Both the position numbers and the translations under genes were made by a program. From positions 95,498 through 159,497 of the forward strand of contig NZ_JAGETY010000013.1 in assembly GCF_017571525.1 (NCBI RefSeq): DNA of 64,000 nucleotides. The letters run 5' to 3'. Positions within the stretch are counted from its first letter, which is position 1. Every line of letters starts with the position of its first letter. Below, piece by piece: positions 8,621-16,283 of this stretch. Source of the DNA: Hymenobacter sp. BT559 (GTDB taxonomy: Bacteria > Bacteroidota > Bacteroidia > Cytophagales > Hymenobacteraceae). The notes under the pieces are model-generated. The model did not search any database and had not been told where the DNA came from. It saw only the letters and a list, made by a program, of their open reading frames with translations.

Positions 8621-8846
8621 GACGTCACAAAGATGATGACAGCTGCCGACTAGCGCCGACCGGCAGCGGGCTTTTCGAGGGTCTAGCCAGCGTTGTGTAG
8701 GCCAGCGAGTTCGCCGTGCGTATTTTCTGGCTCACATTTGTTGCTGCATAGGCTTCGGCTTTTGTGCCATGCGCTGGCCCTGGTGTGGCTAGCCGGGCTA
8801 AATCGTTTCAGGTTCGTTGTTTTCCCACCTTTCTTTTGACTGCTTT
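8621..8846. other. Divergent intergenic region between cutC and the GH92 gene
   Basis: No gene or clear promoter is visible in these 226 bases. The strand facing cutC contains CATCTTTG, one base off the TAnnTTTG consensus. Confidence 0.4.
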
Positions 8847-11126
8847 ATGCGTTCAGTGTCTGCGTCGTGCACTTATAAGGTAACTCATTGGCTGACAGGA
8901 TGCCTGGTAGGCGCGGGCCTGCTGCTAGGGCCTCGCCCGGCCCAGGCTCAGCAGCTGACCTCTTACGTGGACCCGCTTATTGGCTCGGGTGGGCATGGGC
9001 ACGTGTTTGTGGGCGCCAACGTGCCGTTTGGGGCGGTGCAGCTAGGGCCGCAGAATATTTTCAAGGGCTGGGACTGGTGCTCGGGCTACCATTATTCCGA
9101 TAGCCTGCTCACCGGCTTTTCGCACACGCACCTCAGCGGCACCGGTGGCTCCGACCTCGGCGACGTGCTCATTATGCCCTACACCGGGGCTATCAAGACC
9201 GACAAGGGCCAGCAGAAGGCGCCGCACCAGGGCTACCTCTCGCGCTTCTCGCACCAGCGCGAAGTGGCCAAGCCTGGCTACTACGCCGTGACCCTCGACG
9301 ACTACGGCATCCGGGCCGAGCTCACGAGTACTGAGCGCGTAGGCATGCACCGCTACACTTTCCCGGCCAATGGCAAGCCGGCCCACGTCATCATTGATTT
9401 GAAGGAAGGCAACGACGACAAGGCCACCGATACCTACCTCGAACAAGTTGATGCGCAAACGTTTATCGGCCATCGCTTTTCGCACGGCTGGGCCGACCAC
9501 CAGCAGCTGTTCTTCGCTATCAAGACTTCGGCGCCGGTGCCTGCATTCGCCTTGTATAATGAGGCGCAGGCCCTAGCCGGCAAATCGGGCAAGGGCGCAG
9601 CAGTGAAGGGCGTGCTCAGCTTCGCCAAGGCGCCGGGAACGCTGGTGCTCAAAGTGGGCATTTCGCCGGTGAGCCCGCAAAATGCGCTGGCCAACATCCA
9701 GGCGGAGATTCCGGGCTGGGACTTTGGCGTCGTGCAAAAAGCCGCTGAAGCCAAGTGGAATAAGGAGCTAGCCAAGGTCACCATCGAGAGCAAGGACCCG
9801 GTGGTGCGCCGCACCTTCTACACGGCGCTCTACCACGCCTGGTTTGCGCCGGCGCTGTTCAATGATGCCAACCACGACTACCGCGGCACCGATGGCAAGG
9901 TGTACCCCAAGGCGCCGTTTCAGAACTACACCATCTTCTCGCTCTGGGATACGTATCGTACTGAGCAGTCGCTGTTTACGCTGGCCCAGCCCGAGCGGGT
10001 GCCTGATATGATGCAGGCTATGCTGGCCATCGGTCGGCAGCAGGGCAAGCTGCCCATCTGGCACCTCATGGGCAACGAAACCAACACCATGGTGGGCTAC
10101 AGCGCCGTGCCGGCCCTAGCCGAGGCCTACCTCAAGGGTACGCCTGGCCTCGATGGCCGCCAGGTGCTCGCCGCCCTCAAGCAAGCCAGCACCCGCGACG
10201 ACGAAGGCGTGGAGTATGTGAAAACGCTGGGCTTCATTCCGGCCGATAAGGAAAACGAGTCGGTAGCCAAAGCCATGGAATACGCCATCGACGACTGGAG
10301 CATTGCGCAGGTAGCCAAGAAGGTAGGCGACAAGGAGGCCTACGATGCCTACACCAAGCGCGCCAAGTACTACCAGAAGTATTTCGACCCAAAGACCCGC
10401 TTCATGCGCGGCGTCACGGCCGATGGCAAGTTTCAGCTGCCGTTCGATGCCTTTCAGTCTATTCACCGACAAAACCCTTATACCGAAGGCAACGCCTGGC
10501 AATACACCTGGCTGGTGCCGCACGATGTGCCAGGGCTGATAAAGCTGTTTGGCACCGAGGCGTCGTTTGTCGAAAAGCTTGACAGTTTGTTTATTGTGAA
10601 GGGCAACCTGGGTACCCAGGCCTCGCCCGATATTTCGGGCCTCATCGGCATGTATGCCCACGGCAATGAGCCTAGCCACGCCACCACTTACCTCTACGCC
10701 TACGCCGGCCAGCAGTGGAAAACCGCCGAGAAAGTGCGCCAGGTGCTGCGCGAGATGTACAAGGATAAGCCCGACGGCATCAGCGGCAACGAGGACTGCG
10801 GCCAGATGTCGGCCTGGTACATCATGTCGGCGATGGGTTTCTACCCCGTCAGCCCCAGCAGCGGGGCCTACGTGCTAGGCAGCCCGCTAGTCGATAAGGC
10901 TACCATTCGCCTGCCCCAAGGCAAAACCTTCGTCGTAACAGCGGTGAACAACAGTCCACAAAATATTTATATTCAATCGGCTAGCCTCAATGGTAAGCCC
11001 TATGCCAACAGCTACCTGCTGCACCGCGACATCGTGGCGGGCGGCACCCTGCAACTCACCATGGGCCCGCAGCCCAACCGCGCCTTCGGCACGTCCCCGG
11101 CCAACCGGCCGAAGGAAGTGTATTAG
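8847..11126 (+). CDS. Secreted GH92 alpha-mannosidase
   Basis: The 759-residue protein has a signal peptide ending near AQAQQ, then SYVDPLIGSGGHGHVFVGANVPFGAVQLGP, the start of the GH92 beta-sandwich. In the (alpha/alpha)6 part it has TEQSLFTLAQPERV, LPIWHLMGNETNTMVGYSA, the GNEPSHATTYLYAYAG block carrying the conserved acidic residue, and GNEDCGQMSAWYIMSAMGFYPV. GH92 enzymes are calcium-dependent exo-alpha-mannosidases, usually on alpha-1,2 or alpha-1,3 bonds, acting in the periplasm or outside. I chose ATG 8847 over an upstream TTG (8817). There are no SusC/D neighbours. It may cooperate with the GH125 enzyme at 23632. Confidence 0.92.
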   Translation: MRSVSASCTYKVTHWLTGCLVGAGLLLGPRPAQAQQLTSYVDPLIGSGGHGHVFVGANVPFGAVQLGPQNIFKGWDWCSGYHYSDSLLTGFSHTHLSGTGGSDLGDVLIMPYTGAIKTDKGQQKAPHQGYLSRFSHQREVAKPGYYAVTLDDYGIRAELTSTERVGMHRYTFPANGKPAHVIIDLKEGNDDKATDTYLEQVDAQTFIGHRFSHGWADHQQLFFAIKTSAPVPAFALYNEAQALAGKSGKGAAVKGVLSFAKAPGTLVLKVGISPVSPQNALANIQAEIPGWDFGVVQKAAEAKWNKELAKVTIESKDPVVRRTFYTALYHAWFAPALFNDANHDYRGTDGKVYPKAPFQNYTIFSLWDTYRTEQSLFTLAQPERVPDMMQAMLAIGRQQGKLPIWHLMGNETNTMVGYSAVPALAEAYLKGTPGLDGRQVLAALKQASTRDDEGVEYVKTLGFIPADKENESVAKAMEYAIDDWSIAQVAKKVGDKEAYDAYTKRAKYYQKYFDPKTRFMRGVTADGKFQLPFDAFQSIHRQNPYTEGNAWQYTWLVPHDVPGLIKLFGTEASFVEKLDSLFIVKGNLGTQASPDISGLIGMYAHGNEPSHATTYLYAYAGQQWKTAEKVRQVLREMYKDKPDGISGNEDCGQMSAWYIMSAMGFYPVSPSSGAYVLGSPLVDKATIRLPQGKTFVVTAVNNSPQNIYIQSASLNGKPYANSYLLHRDIVAGGTLQLTMGPQPNRAFGTSPANRPKEVY

Positions 11127-11146
11127 CGTTAGCCTCGTCTTGGAGG

Positions 11147-11188
11147 GGTACCTCACCCCCGGCCCCTCTCCTTGAGGAGAGGGGAGCC
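11147..11188 (+). repeat. REP-like element, family A, left copy
   Basis: The sequence GGTACCTCACCCCCGGCCCC and the following CTCTCCTTGAGGAGAGGGG form a nested hairpin. An inverted copy is at 11273-11309. Together they bracket a terminator between the GH92 and helicase genes. Confidence 0.7.
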
Positions 11189-11213
11189 ACGGCGGCGCTA
11201 GAATATCAGGTCA

Positions 11214-11251
11214 TTAAAAAAGCTCGCAGCACTAGCTGCGAGCTTTTTTAA
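11214..11251. terminator. Bidirectional terminator between GH92 and helicase genes
   Basis: A perfect 17-bp stem (11214-11230 with 11235-11251), loop ACTA, with A6 and T6 edges. It lies between two convergent genes. Confidence 0.88.
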
Positions 11252-11272
11252 TTATGCGTTTTAAAATCGCTA

Positions 11273-11309
11273 GGCTCTCCCCAAGGAGAGGGGCCGGGGA
11301 TGAGGTACC
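11273..11309 (-). repeat. REP-like element, family A, right (inverted) copy
   Basis: This is the reverse complement of the 11147-11188 element with few changes (GGGGCCGGGGATGAGGTACC). It ends 9 bases before the helicase stop codon. Confidence 0.7.
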
Positions 11310-11317
11310 CGCTAGCG

Positions 11318-13306
11318 CTACTCCTGCAATTCCCACGCAGTGCGGTAGCCTCCTATGCGCTCTACGTAGTCAAGAAACGCTTTGTAAAACGGATGGGCCC
11401 CTAGCGTAGACGAATCGCCAATGAGCAGCAGCTTTTTGCGGGCGCGGGTCATGCCCACGTTCATGCGGCGGATGTCGGATAGGAAGCCGATTTCGCCGTG
11501 TCCGTTACTGCGCGTGAGGCTGATAGCGATGATATCGCGCTCCTGGCCCTGAAAGGCATCGACGGTGCCAATAGTCAGCTGCCGGTGCAGCAGCAGGCCA
11601 CTGAGCTCGTCGTTTTCCTCCACGGCATCCTTTAGGTAGTTAATCTGGGCGCGGTAGGGGGCAATGACGCCGATGCTGAGTGGGTCGGCTTCGTGGTCTA
11701 CCTGGTCGTAGGGCTCCAGTAGCTGGGCTAGCCGCTTCAGCAGCAGGTCGGCCTCCTCGGGGTTGGCCGTAGAGCGGCTTTCCGGGATGGTGATTTCCTG
11801 CATGCCAAAGCCAGCCGTGTCCAGAAACTCGACCGGCAGGTCGGGCGCAAAGCGCAGGTCATAGGCCTCCAGGCCAGCGTGGGCCACGGTAGGCGCAGCC
11901 ACCAGGCGGCCGTCATAAAACTGCTCCGACGAAAACTGCATAATCTGCTCGTGCATGCGGTACTGCACTTCCAGCATGCGGCTAGCCTCGGGTTGGCGCT
12001 TGATGGCTTTCTCAAACAGCGTTTCGCGCAGGGCACCAGCTTTCTCACTTTTCACGGTGGGTGGCAGCTGCTGGTGGTCGCCGGCCAGCACCACGCGGCC
12101 CGCCTTGGCAATCGGAATCCAGCAGCCGGGCTCCAGGGCCTGGGCCGCCTCGTCGATAAACACCGTCTCGTAGGTGAGGTGGCGGATATTACGATTGCTG
12201 GCCCCCACAAGCGTGCAGGTAATCACCTGTACCTGCTCCAGCAGGTCTTCGGTAATGTAGCGCTCTAGGCCATCGGCTTCCTGGTGCAGGGCGCGGGCTT
12301 CTTCCTTTAGCAAGCGGCGCTGCTCGCGCTCTTCCCAGCCAAAGTGGCGCACGTGCTTGCCGGCTTCCTCGCGGTACTGCTCGGCCGTCTGGCGCATCGA
12401 GCGCAGCTCGCCGTAGCGCTTGTGGGCCATCACCTGGGCGTCGAGCGTATGCTCTAAAAGCAGGTCGCTCACCCGGCTCGGGTTACCCATGCGAATGACG
12501 TTGACGCCGCGCTCAGCCAGCTTTTCGGTGAGCAAATCCACAGCCGTATTGCTTGGGGCGCACACCAGCACCCGGCGCTCGCGCCGGATGGTTTCCAGAA
12601 TGGCCTGCACCAGCGTGGTCGTCTTGCCCGTGCCGGGCGGGCCGTGGATGATGGCCACATCCTGGGCAGCCTGCACGTGGCGCACGGCCGCCAGCTGGCT
12701 CTCGTTGAGCGGGCTGGGGTAGAAGAGGTCGTCGGCTTTCTCTTGGCGGAAGCGGGCGGGTTTGGCCCCTAGCAAGATGTCGCGCAGCTCGGCCAGGCGG
12801 TCGCCGTAGGCGCCCATTACCTTGCCCAGGGCGTAGTCCATCTCGCGGTAGCTCACCTCGTCGAAGGTGAGGTCGATGCCCAGCTTGCCGCCTTCGTGTA
12901 TCCAGTCGGGCAGGTCTTCCTTGGCAGTGGCCAGGGTCAGTTTGTTGCGCCGCACGCTGGTGATAACGCCACTGAGCGTGGGCCGGTCGGTAGCCGAGCG
13001 ACCTGGCATATTACCAAACAAGGCCGCGTTCTTACCCACCTGGAACAAATGCAGGCCCTGCTGCCCGGCCGGGCGCTCCAGCTCCAACACCACTTTACCG
13101 CCAAAGCCCACGTCTTCCTGCGTAATGGTGACGGGGTACCAGGTCAGCCCGCGCTGCTGACGCTCCTGAATAGTAGCCTTGGCATTCTTGAGCTTAAACT
13201 GCTCTAAGTCTTCTTGTTGCTCTAGCTTGAGCAAGCCCTGCACGCGGCGCAGCTCCTGCTCAATGGCGTAGGGCTCGGCGTAGGGGAGAATAGTTTCGGT
13301 TGACAA
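11318..13306 (-). CDS. IGHMBP2-like superfamily 1 DNA/RNA helicase
   Basis: The 662-residue protein has an N-terminal beta-barrel region (about residues 45-190), a Q-motif-like LNESQLAAV near 200, Walker A GPPGTGKT at 222-229, Walker B/motif II with DEAAQALEP, motif III LAGDHQQLPPTV, and C-terminal helicase motifs (VQYRMHEQIM, TVDAFQGQERDIIAISL, NVGMTRARKKLLLIGD). This is the UPF1/IGHMBP2-like SF1B arrangement. Such enzymes unwind nucleic acid 5' to 3'; in bacteria their role is mostly unknown. The gene stands alone and is followed by the family A repeat and terminator. Confidence 0.9.
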   Translation of the reverse strand: MSTETILPYAEPYAIEQELRRVQGLLKLEQQEDLEQFKLKNAKATIQERQQRGLTWYPVTITQEDVGFGGKVVLELERPAGQQGLHLFQVGKNAALFGNMPGRSATDRPTLSGVITSVRRNKLTLATAKEDLPDWIHEGGKLGIDLTFDEVSYREMDYALGKVMGAYGDRLAELRDILLGAKPARFRQEKADDLFYPSPLNESQLAAVRHVQAAQDVAIIHGPPGTGKTTTLVQAILETIRRERRVLVCAPSNTAVDLLTEKLAERGVNVIRMGNPSRVSDLLLEHTLDAQVMAHKRYGELRSMRQTAEQYREEAGKHVRHFGWEEREQRRLLKEEARALHQEADGLERYITEDLLEQVQVITCTLVGASNRNIRHLTYETVFIDEAAQALEPGCWIPIAKAGRVVLAGDHQQLPPTVKSEKAGALRETLFEKAIKRQPEASRMLEVQYRMHEQIMQFSSEQFYDGRLVAAPTVAHAGLEAYDLRFAPDLPVEFLDTAGFGMQEITIPESRSTANPEEADLLLKRLAQLLEPYDQVDHEADPLSIGVIAPYRAQINYLKDAVEENDELSGLLLHRQLTIGTVDAFQGQERDIIAISLTRSNGHGEIGFLSDIRRMNVGMTRARKKLLLIGDSSTLGAHPFYKAFLDYVERIGGYRTAWELQE

Positions 13307-13391
13307 AAGCGAAGTAGTTGATTTCGTTGGAGTGATAACAACGAAAACGGGAAATGAGTGGCCGATGGACCCAATAAACGTAGCAATTAAA

Positions 13392-13661
13392 TCAGCCTAA
13401 ATCATCGGGGTCGTAATGATAATGCTCTTGGCTAGCGTCGGTAAAGCGTTGAATAAAGCCAGCTTCGTAATGCTGAGGCTTTGTTGGCTTGAAGAGCTGC
13501 TGCTCAATGGCCCAGTCGTAGGCACTGATGCCCAGCGGGTACTTAGTGAGGCAGCCCGTTAGGCGGTAGCGCGTTATAAATTCCTCAGCTTGTACTTGTG
13601 AAGCAAATACGCCACTAGTAAACCGGCCGCCTGCGCCGTGAAATACCCAAACTTCTTCCAT
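13392..13661 (-). CDS. Small DUF7710-like protein
   Basis: The 89-residue protein starts EEVWVFHGAGGRFTSGVFAS and continues with AEEFITRYRLTGCLTKYPLG and YDWAIEQ. I recall this pattern from a family of small proteins of unknown function (DUF7710), sometimes found among immunity-like proteins. It lies 5 bases after the STAS-like gene and is probably the last gene of a four-gene operon running from 14753 to 13392. No catalytic residues are evident. Confidence 0.65.
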   Translation of the reverse strand: MEEVWVFHGAGGRFTSGVFASQVQAEEFITRYRLTGCLTKYPLGISAYDWAIEQQLFKPTKPQHYEAGFIQRFTDASQEHYHYDPDDLG

Positions 13662-13666
13662 AATAC

Positions 13667-14083
13667 CTATTCCACTAGCCCCACCGCCCAGGCCCTGGCC
13701 GCTGGCAGCGAGGTAAAGTGCCGAAACTCATATGGCAAGCCCGGCACGCTGCGCTGATACATGCCGTCGATGGTAATGCGATTCATTACTTCTTCCGATT
13801 CGAGGTGCGCAAAGCGCTCCACGCCCAGCTCGCCCAGCGGCACCAGCACCTCGGTGTGCGTCCACTCCAGGTCTTTGGGGCGCACGGCGCCCAGGCGGCG
13901 GTCGTCGGCCACCCAGCCCGTGACGTGGTGCAGCCGGGCAAAGCGCAGCGCCTCAACCAGCGCCGCCCGAAACGCGGTGCTGCCGGCAAAGCCCAGCCAC
14001 TCGGTTTCGAGCACGTTGTGCGGGCCACCGCTGTGCAGCACCAGGTTTAGAAACGGAAAGGAAGCAATGATGGTAGTGGTCAT
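13667..14083 (-). CDS. STAS/SpoIIAA-like protein of unknown function
   Basis: The 138-residue protein has an alternating beta/alpha pattern: a first strand near NLVLHSGGPHNVL, a helix in FRAALVEALRFARLHHVTGWVADDRRLG, then a long helix and a final strand RHFTSLPAARAWAVGLVE. This resembles small STAS or SpoIIAA-like proteins common in Hymenobacter-type genomes. A distant paralogue is at 34147. I chose ATG 14083; longer in-frame starts would overlap the cupin gene upstream. It sits 19 bases after the cupin stop and 5 bases before the DUF7710-like gene. The function is unknown. Confidence 0.65.
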   Translation of the reverse strand: MTTTIIASFPFLNLVLHSGGPHNVLETEWLGFAGSTAFRAALVEALRFARLHHVTGWVADDRRLGAVRPKDLEWTHTEVLVPLGELGVERFAHLESEEVMNRITIDGMYQRSVPGLPYEFRHFTSLPAARAWAVGLVE

Positions 14084-14102
14084 GTATGCAGTAAAGCCGG
14101 GC

Positions 14103-14474
14103 TTATTCTTCGCGGTGTACGGTGGCCGGGCTGAAAGCGGGCACGCACACCGACCAATACTCGCACTCAGCATCAAAAGGGTTGGAATAGCGCACCCGCG
14201 CACCCGCTTTTATGAGCAGCGACTCGCCGGCTGCCAGCTCCACCACGTCGCCGTCTATCTCGAAGCGCTTGCGGCCACGCACTACGATGGTGATTTCGTC
14301 GAACTCGGGGCGCTGGTGCGGCTCGCTCCATTGCGGCGGCGCCACCATGTGCGCCACGCTATACTGGGCAGTGTGCGAGCTGGCTAGCCCCACGTGCTCT
14401 TCGATGAGCTTGCCATCGGTGGTGGGCACGCGGAAGGGCTGCGTATTGCGGAAGTAATTTTTTTCGGCAGACAT
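14103..14474 (-). CDS. Small cupin-domain protein
   Basis: The 123-residue protein is a single cupin barrel. The first cupin motif is WSEPHQRPEFDEITIVVRGRKRFEIDG (His, Glu) and the second is ELAAGESLLIKAGARVRYSNP. One His is replaced in the second motif, so metal binding is not assured. Small cupins of this kind bind metabolites or act as isomerases; the substrate cannot be told. It lies between the Kazal-type gene (30 bp upstream) and the STAS-like gene (19 bp downstream), suggesting one transcript. Confidence 0.8.
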   Translation of the reverse strand: MSAEKNYFRNTQPFRVPTTDGKLIEEHVGLASSHTAQYSVAHMVAPPQWSEPHQRPEFDEITIVVRGRKRFEIDGDVVELAAGESLLIKAGARVRYSNPFDAECEYWSVCVPAFSPATVHREE

Positions 14475-14504
14475 AAGGCAGGTAGAAAATGCGGGGCCGC
14501 GAAA

Positions 14505-14753
14505 TTACGGCCGGCCAGGGCAGGGGCCGGGCTTAAAGGAGCGCAGGCCCGCATTGCGCGCCACGCAGGCATTGGCGTAGGTGAGGCCGTTGCAGCCACA
14601 CACCGGGTCGTACTCCATGGTGCAGATGCCGCTGGGATTTACGCGGCTTGGGTCGATGCAATCGGAAGCAGTAGTGGCTGGCGCGCTGGGCTGGCGCTGG
14701 CACGCGCTGGCTGTTCCCAACACTAGCGCTAGCAGAAGGAAGAAACGAGGCAT
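14505..14753 (-). CDS. Kazal-type serine protease inhibitor lipoprotein
   Basis: The 82-residue protein has a short signal peptide ending at TASAC, which fits a lipobox, then a single Kazal domain. The domain has the pattern CTMEYDPVCGCNGLTYANAC...C with the usual Cys, Tyr and Asn. Kazal domains inhibit serine proteases by presenting a loop to the active site. Bacterial versions are exported and probably protect the cell surface from foreign or own proteases. It is the first gene of the leftward group with the cupin, STAS-like and DUF7710-like genes. Confidence 0.85.
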   Translation of the reverse strand: MPRFFLLLALVLGTASACQRQPSAPATTASDCIDPSRVNPSGICTMEYDPVCGCNGLTYANACVARNAGLRSFKPGPCPGRP

Positions 14754-14933
14754 AAGTCCAGCTTATACGGGCAATGGGCCGGCAAAGGGCGCCGGCTAGC
14801 CCTTCTACGCAAGAAAAAAAGGCCCTGGCCCAACCCCTCGCCGTGCCGCGCGTATAGCTGCCAAAACCCGGGCTGACGGCCAGTACCGAGCCGGCCCCGG
14901 CCAATTCACCTTACCCTTTTTCTTTTCCTTCTC

Positions 14934-15452
14934 ATGTCGTACCGCGAAGAAGATAACAACGCAGGCAAAATTCTCCTCGCCGCCCTTGCTGGCGCTAGCG
15001 CTGGCATTATCGCCGGCATTTTGCTGGCTCCCGACAAAGGCTCGGCTACCCTCGAAAACTGGAAAGGCGCTGCCAAGCAATATGGCGGCCAGCTGGGCGA
15101 GCAATTCAACAAATACAGCGCTGACCTCGAAACCAAATTCAAAGGCCTGAGCGATAAGCTCGAAGACCTGGGTGTACTGGGCGCCGGTGGCAGCCTCAAC
15201 ATCAAAGGCAACTGGGACGAAATTAAAGGCAAGTTGAAGCAGCAGTATGCACAGCTCACCGATGAGGACCTGACCTACACCGAAGGCAAAGGCGACGAAC
15301 TGCTCGGCCGCCTGCAAGACAAGCTCGGCAAGGGCAAGTCGGAAGTGACCAAAATCATCAACGACCTCACCGGCAAAGGTGACAGCGTAGCCGACAAAGC
15401 CAAAGACGCCGTAAACAAAGGCGCCGATGCTGCCAAGGATGCCGCTAAATAA
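14934..15452 (+). CDS. YtxH-CsbD fusion, stress-type protein
   Basis: The 172-residue protein has an N-terminal YtxH segment with a glycine-rich membrane helix (AALAGASAGIIAGILLAPDKG, about residues 16-36). A CsbD-like segment follows from about residue 85 (NIKGNWDEIKGKLKQQYAQL, YTEGKGDELLGRLQDKLGK), and the tail is Lys/Ala/Asp-rich and helical. YtxH and CsbD proteins are induced by general stress in other bacteria but have no known biochemical activity. A terminator follows at 15471-15506. The YtxH protein at 15593 is probably a relative that lacks the CsbD part. Confidence 0.85.
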   Translation: MSYREEDNNAGKILLAALAGASAGIIAGILLAPDKGSATLENWKGAAKQYGGQLGEQFNKYSADLETKFKGLSDKLEDLGVLGAGGSLNIKGNWDEIKGKLKQQYAQLTDEDLTYTEGKGDELLGRLQDKLGKGKSEVTKIINDLTGKGDSVADKAKDAVNKGADAAKDAAK

Positions 15453-15470
15453 GCTAGCCCGCTAGCTACT

Positions 15471-15506
15471 AAAAAAGCCCCACGCCACCCGGCGCGGGGC
15501 TTTTTT
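15471..15506 (+). terminator. Terminator after the YtxH-CsbD gene
   Basis: AAAAAAGCCCC...GGGGCTTTTTT with one unpaired base near the loop. It ends in T6. Confidence 0.85.
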
Positions 15507-15592
15507 GCGTTTGAAGGCTAACCACTTGGCTGCCTTCCCCGTTAGCTTTAGCAACTGTTCCTTCTATCTACTTTCTAACGCACTTTTCACTC

Positions 15593-16006
15593 ATGCCAAA
15601 AGACAACGGAAAAGTTATTGTTTCGCTGCTAGCCGGCGCCACGGCCGGCATTGTAGCTGGCCTGCTGCTAGCCCCCGAAACGGGCGAAGAGGCCCGCAAG
15701 GGCCTGCGCGCATCGGCCCAAAAATGGCTGAATGGCGACCTGGGCAAGCAAGTAAAGGATGCGATAGCCAAATTCCAGGGCCCTGACATCAACCCCGATG
15801 CCGCTGTGAGTGAAGACAAAGACGCCGCCGACCGGCTCTTCAACTCCATGGACAATGCCGAGCCCGGCGACCTGGCCACGCCAGCGGGGGCCGGCAACCG
15901 GCAGTCGGTATCGGGCGAGGGCGACTACGGCTCGCACCACCGCGACGACCTCGACTACGATGGCGATGCCGGCGAAGGCCGCTACCGCACCGGCGTGGGA
16001 GCCTAG
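15593..16006 (+). CDS. YtxH-domain protein
   Basis: The 137-residue protein has the YtxH start: KVIVSLLAGATAGIVAGLLLAPETGEEARKGL, one glycine-rich membrane helix followed by a charged amphipathic region. The last 60 residues are low-complexity and acidic (DLDYDGDAGEGRYR) and probably disordered. A general stress role is inferred from the family only. It is separated from the YtxH-CsbD gene by a terminator, so the two are likely transcribed apart. Confidence 0.8.
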   Translation: MPKDNGKVIVSLLAGATAGIVAGLLLAPETGEEARKGLRASAQKWLNGDLGKQVKDAIAKFQGPDINPDAAVSEDKDAADRLFNSMDNAEPGDLATPAGAGNRQSVSGEGDYGSHHRDDLDYDGDAGEGRYRTGVGA

Positions 16007-16220
16007 CCACTTTTTTGAAAAATTTGTGGGCTTGCGTAACCCAGGCGCACTGGCCGCGTTAAACATGATACAAATGGCTTAAACGAAGCCTGTTGAGAAT
16101 CATCAGTAAAATTGCCGGTCGTAGGAGATTCTAGGAGTGTTGATTTAACATACTGCTAGTAAAATCAGCCGGTCCATCGCAAGCTTCTGGTAGTTGCAGC
16201 AGTTTGTACAAGCCCTTCGT
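16007..16220. other. Intergenic stretch with no visible feature
   Basis: About 210 AT-richer bases between the YtxH gene and the lysS terminator. I see no reading frame, repeat or promoter that I can support. Confidence 0.4.
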
Positions 16221-16261
16221 AAAAAGGCCCGCTCTCCTATGTTGAGAGCGGGCCTTTTTTT
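16221..16261. terminator. Bidirectional terminator after lysS
   Basis: A perfect 16-bp stem (16221-16236 with 16244-16259), 7-base loop, with A5 and T7 edges. It lies 23 bases past the lysS stop. Confidence 0.9.
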
Positions 16262-16283
16262 GTGGCGTCTGTTAGCGGCTTTG

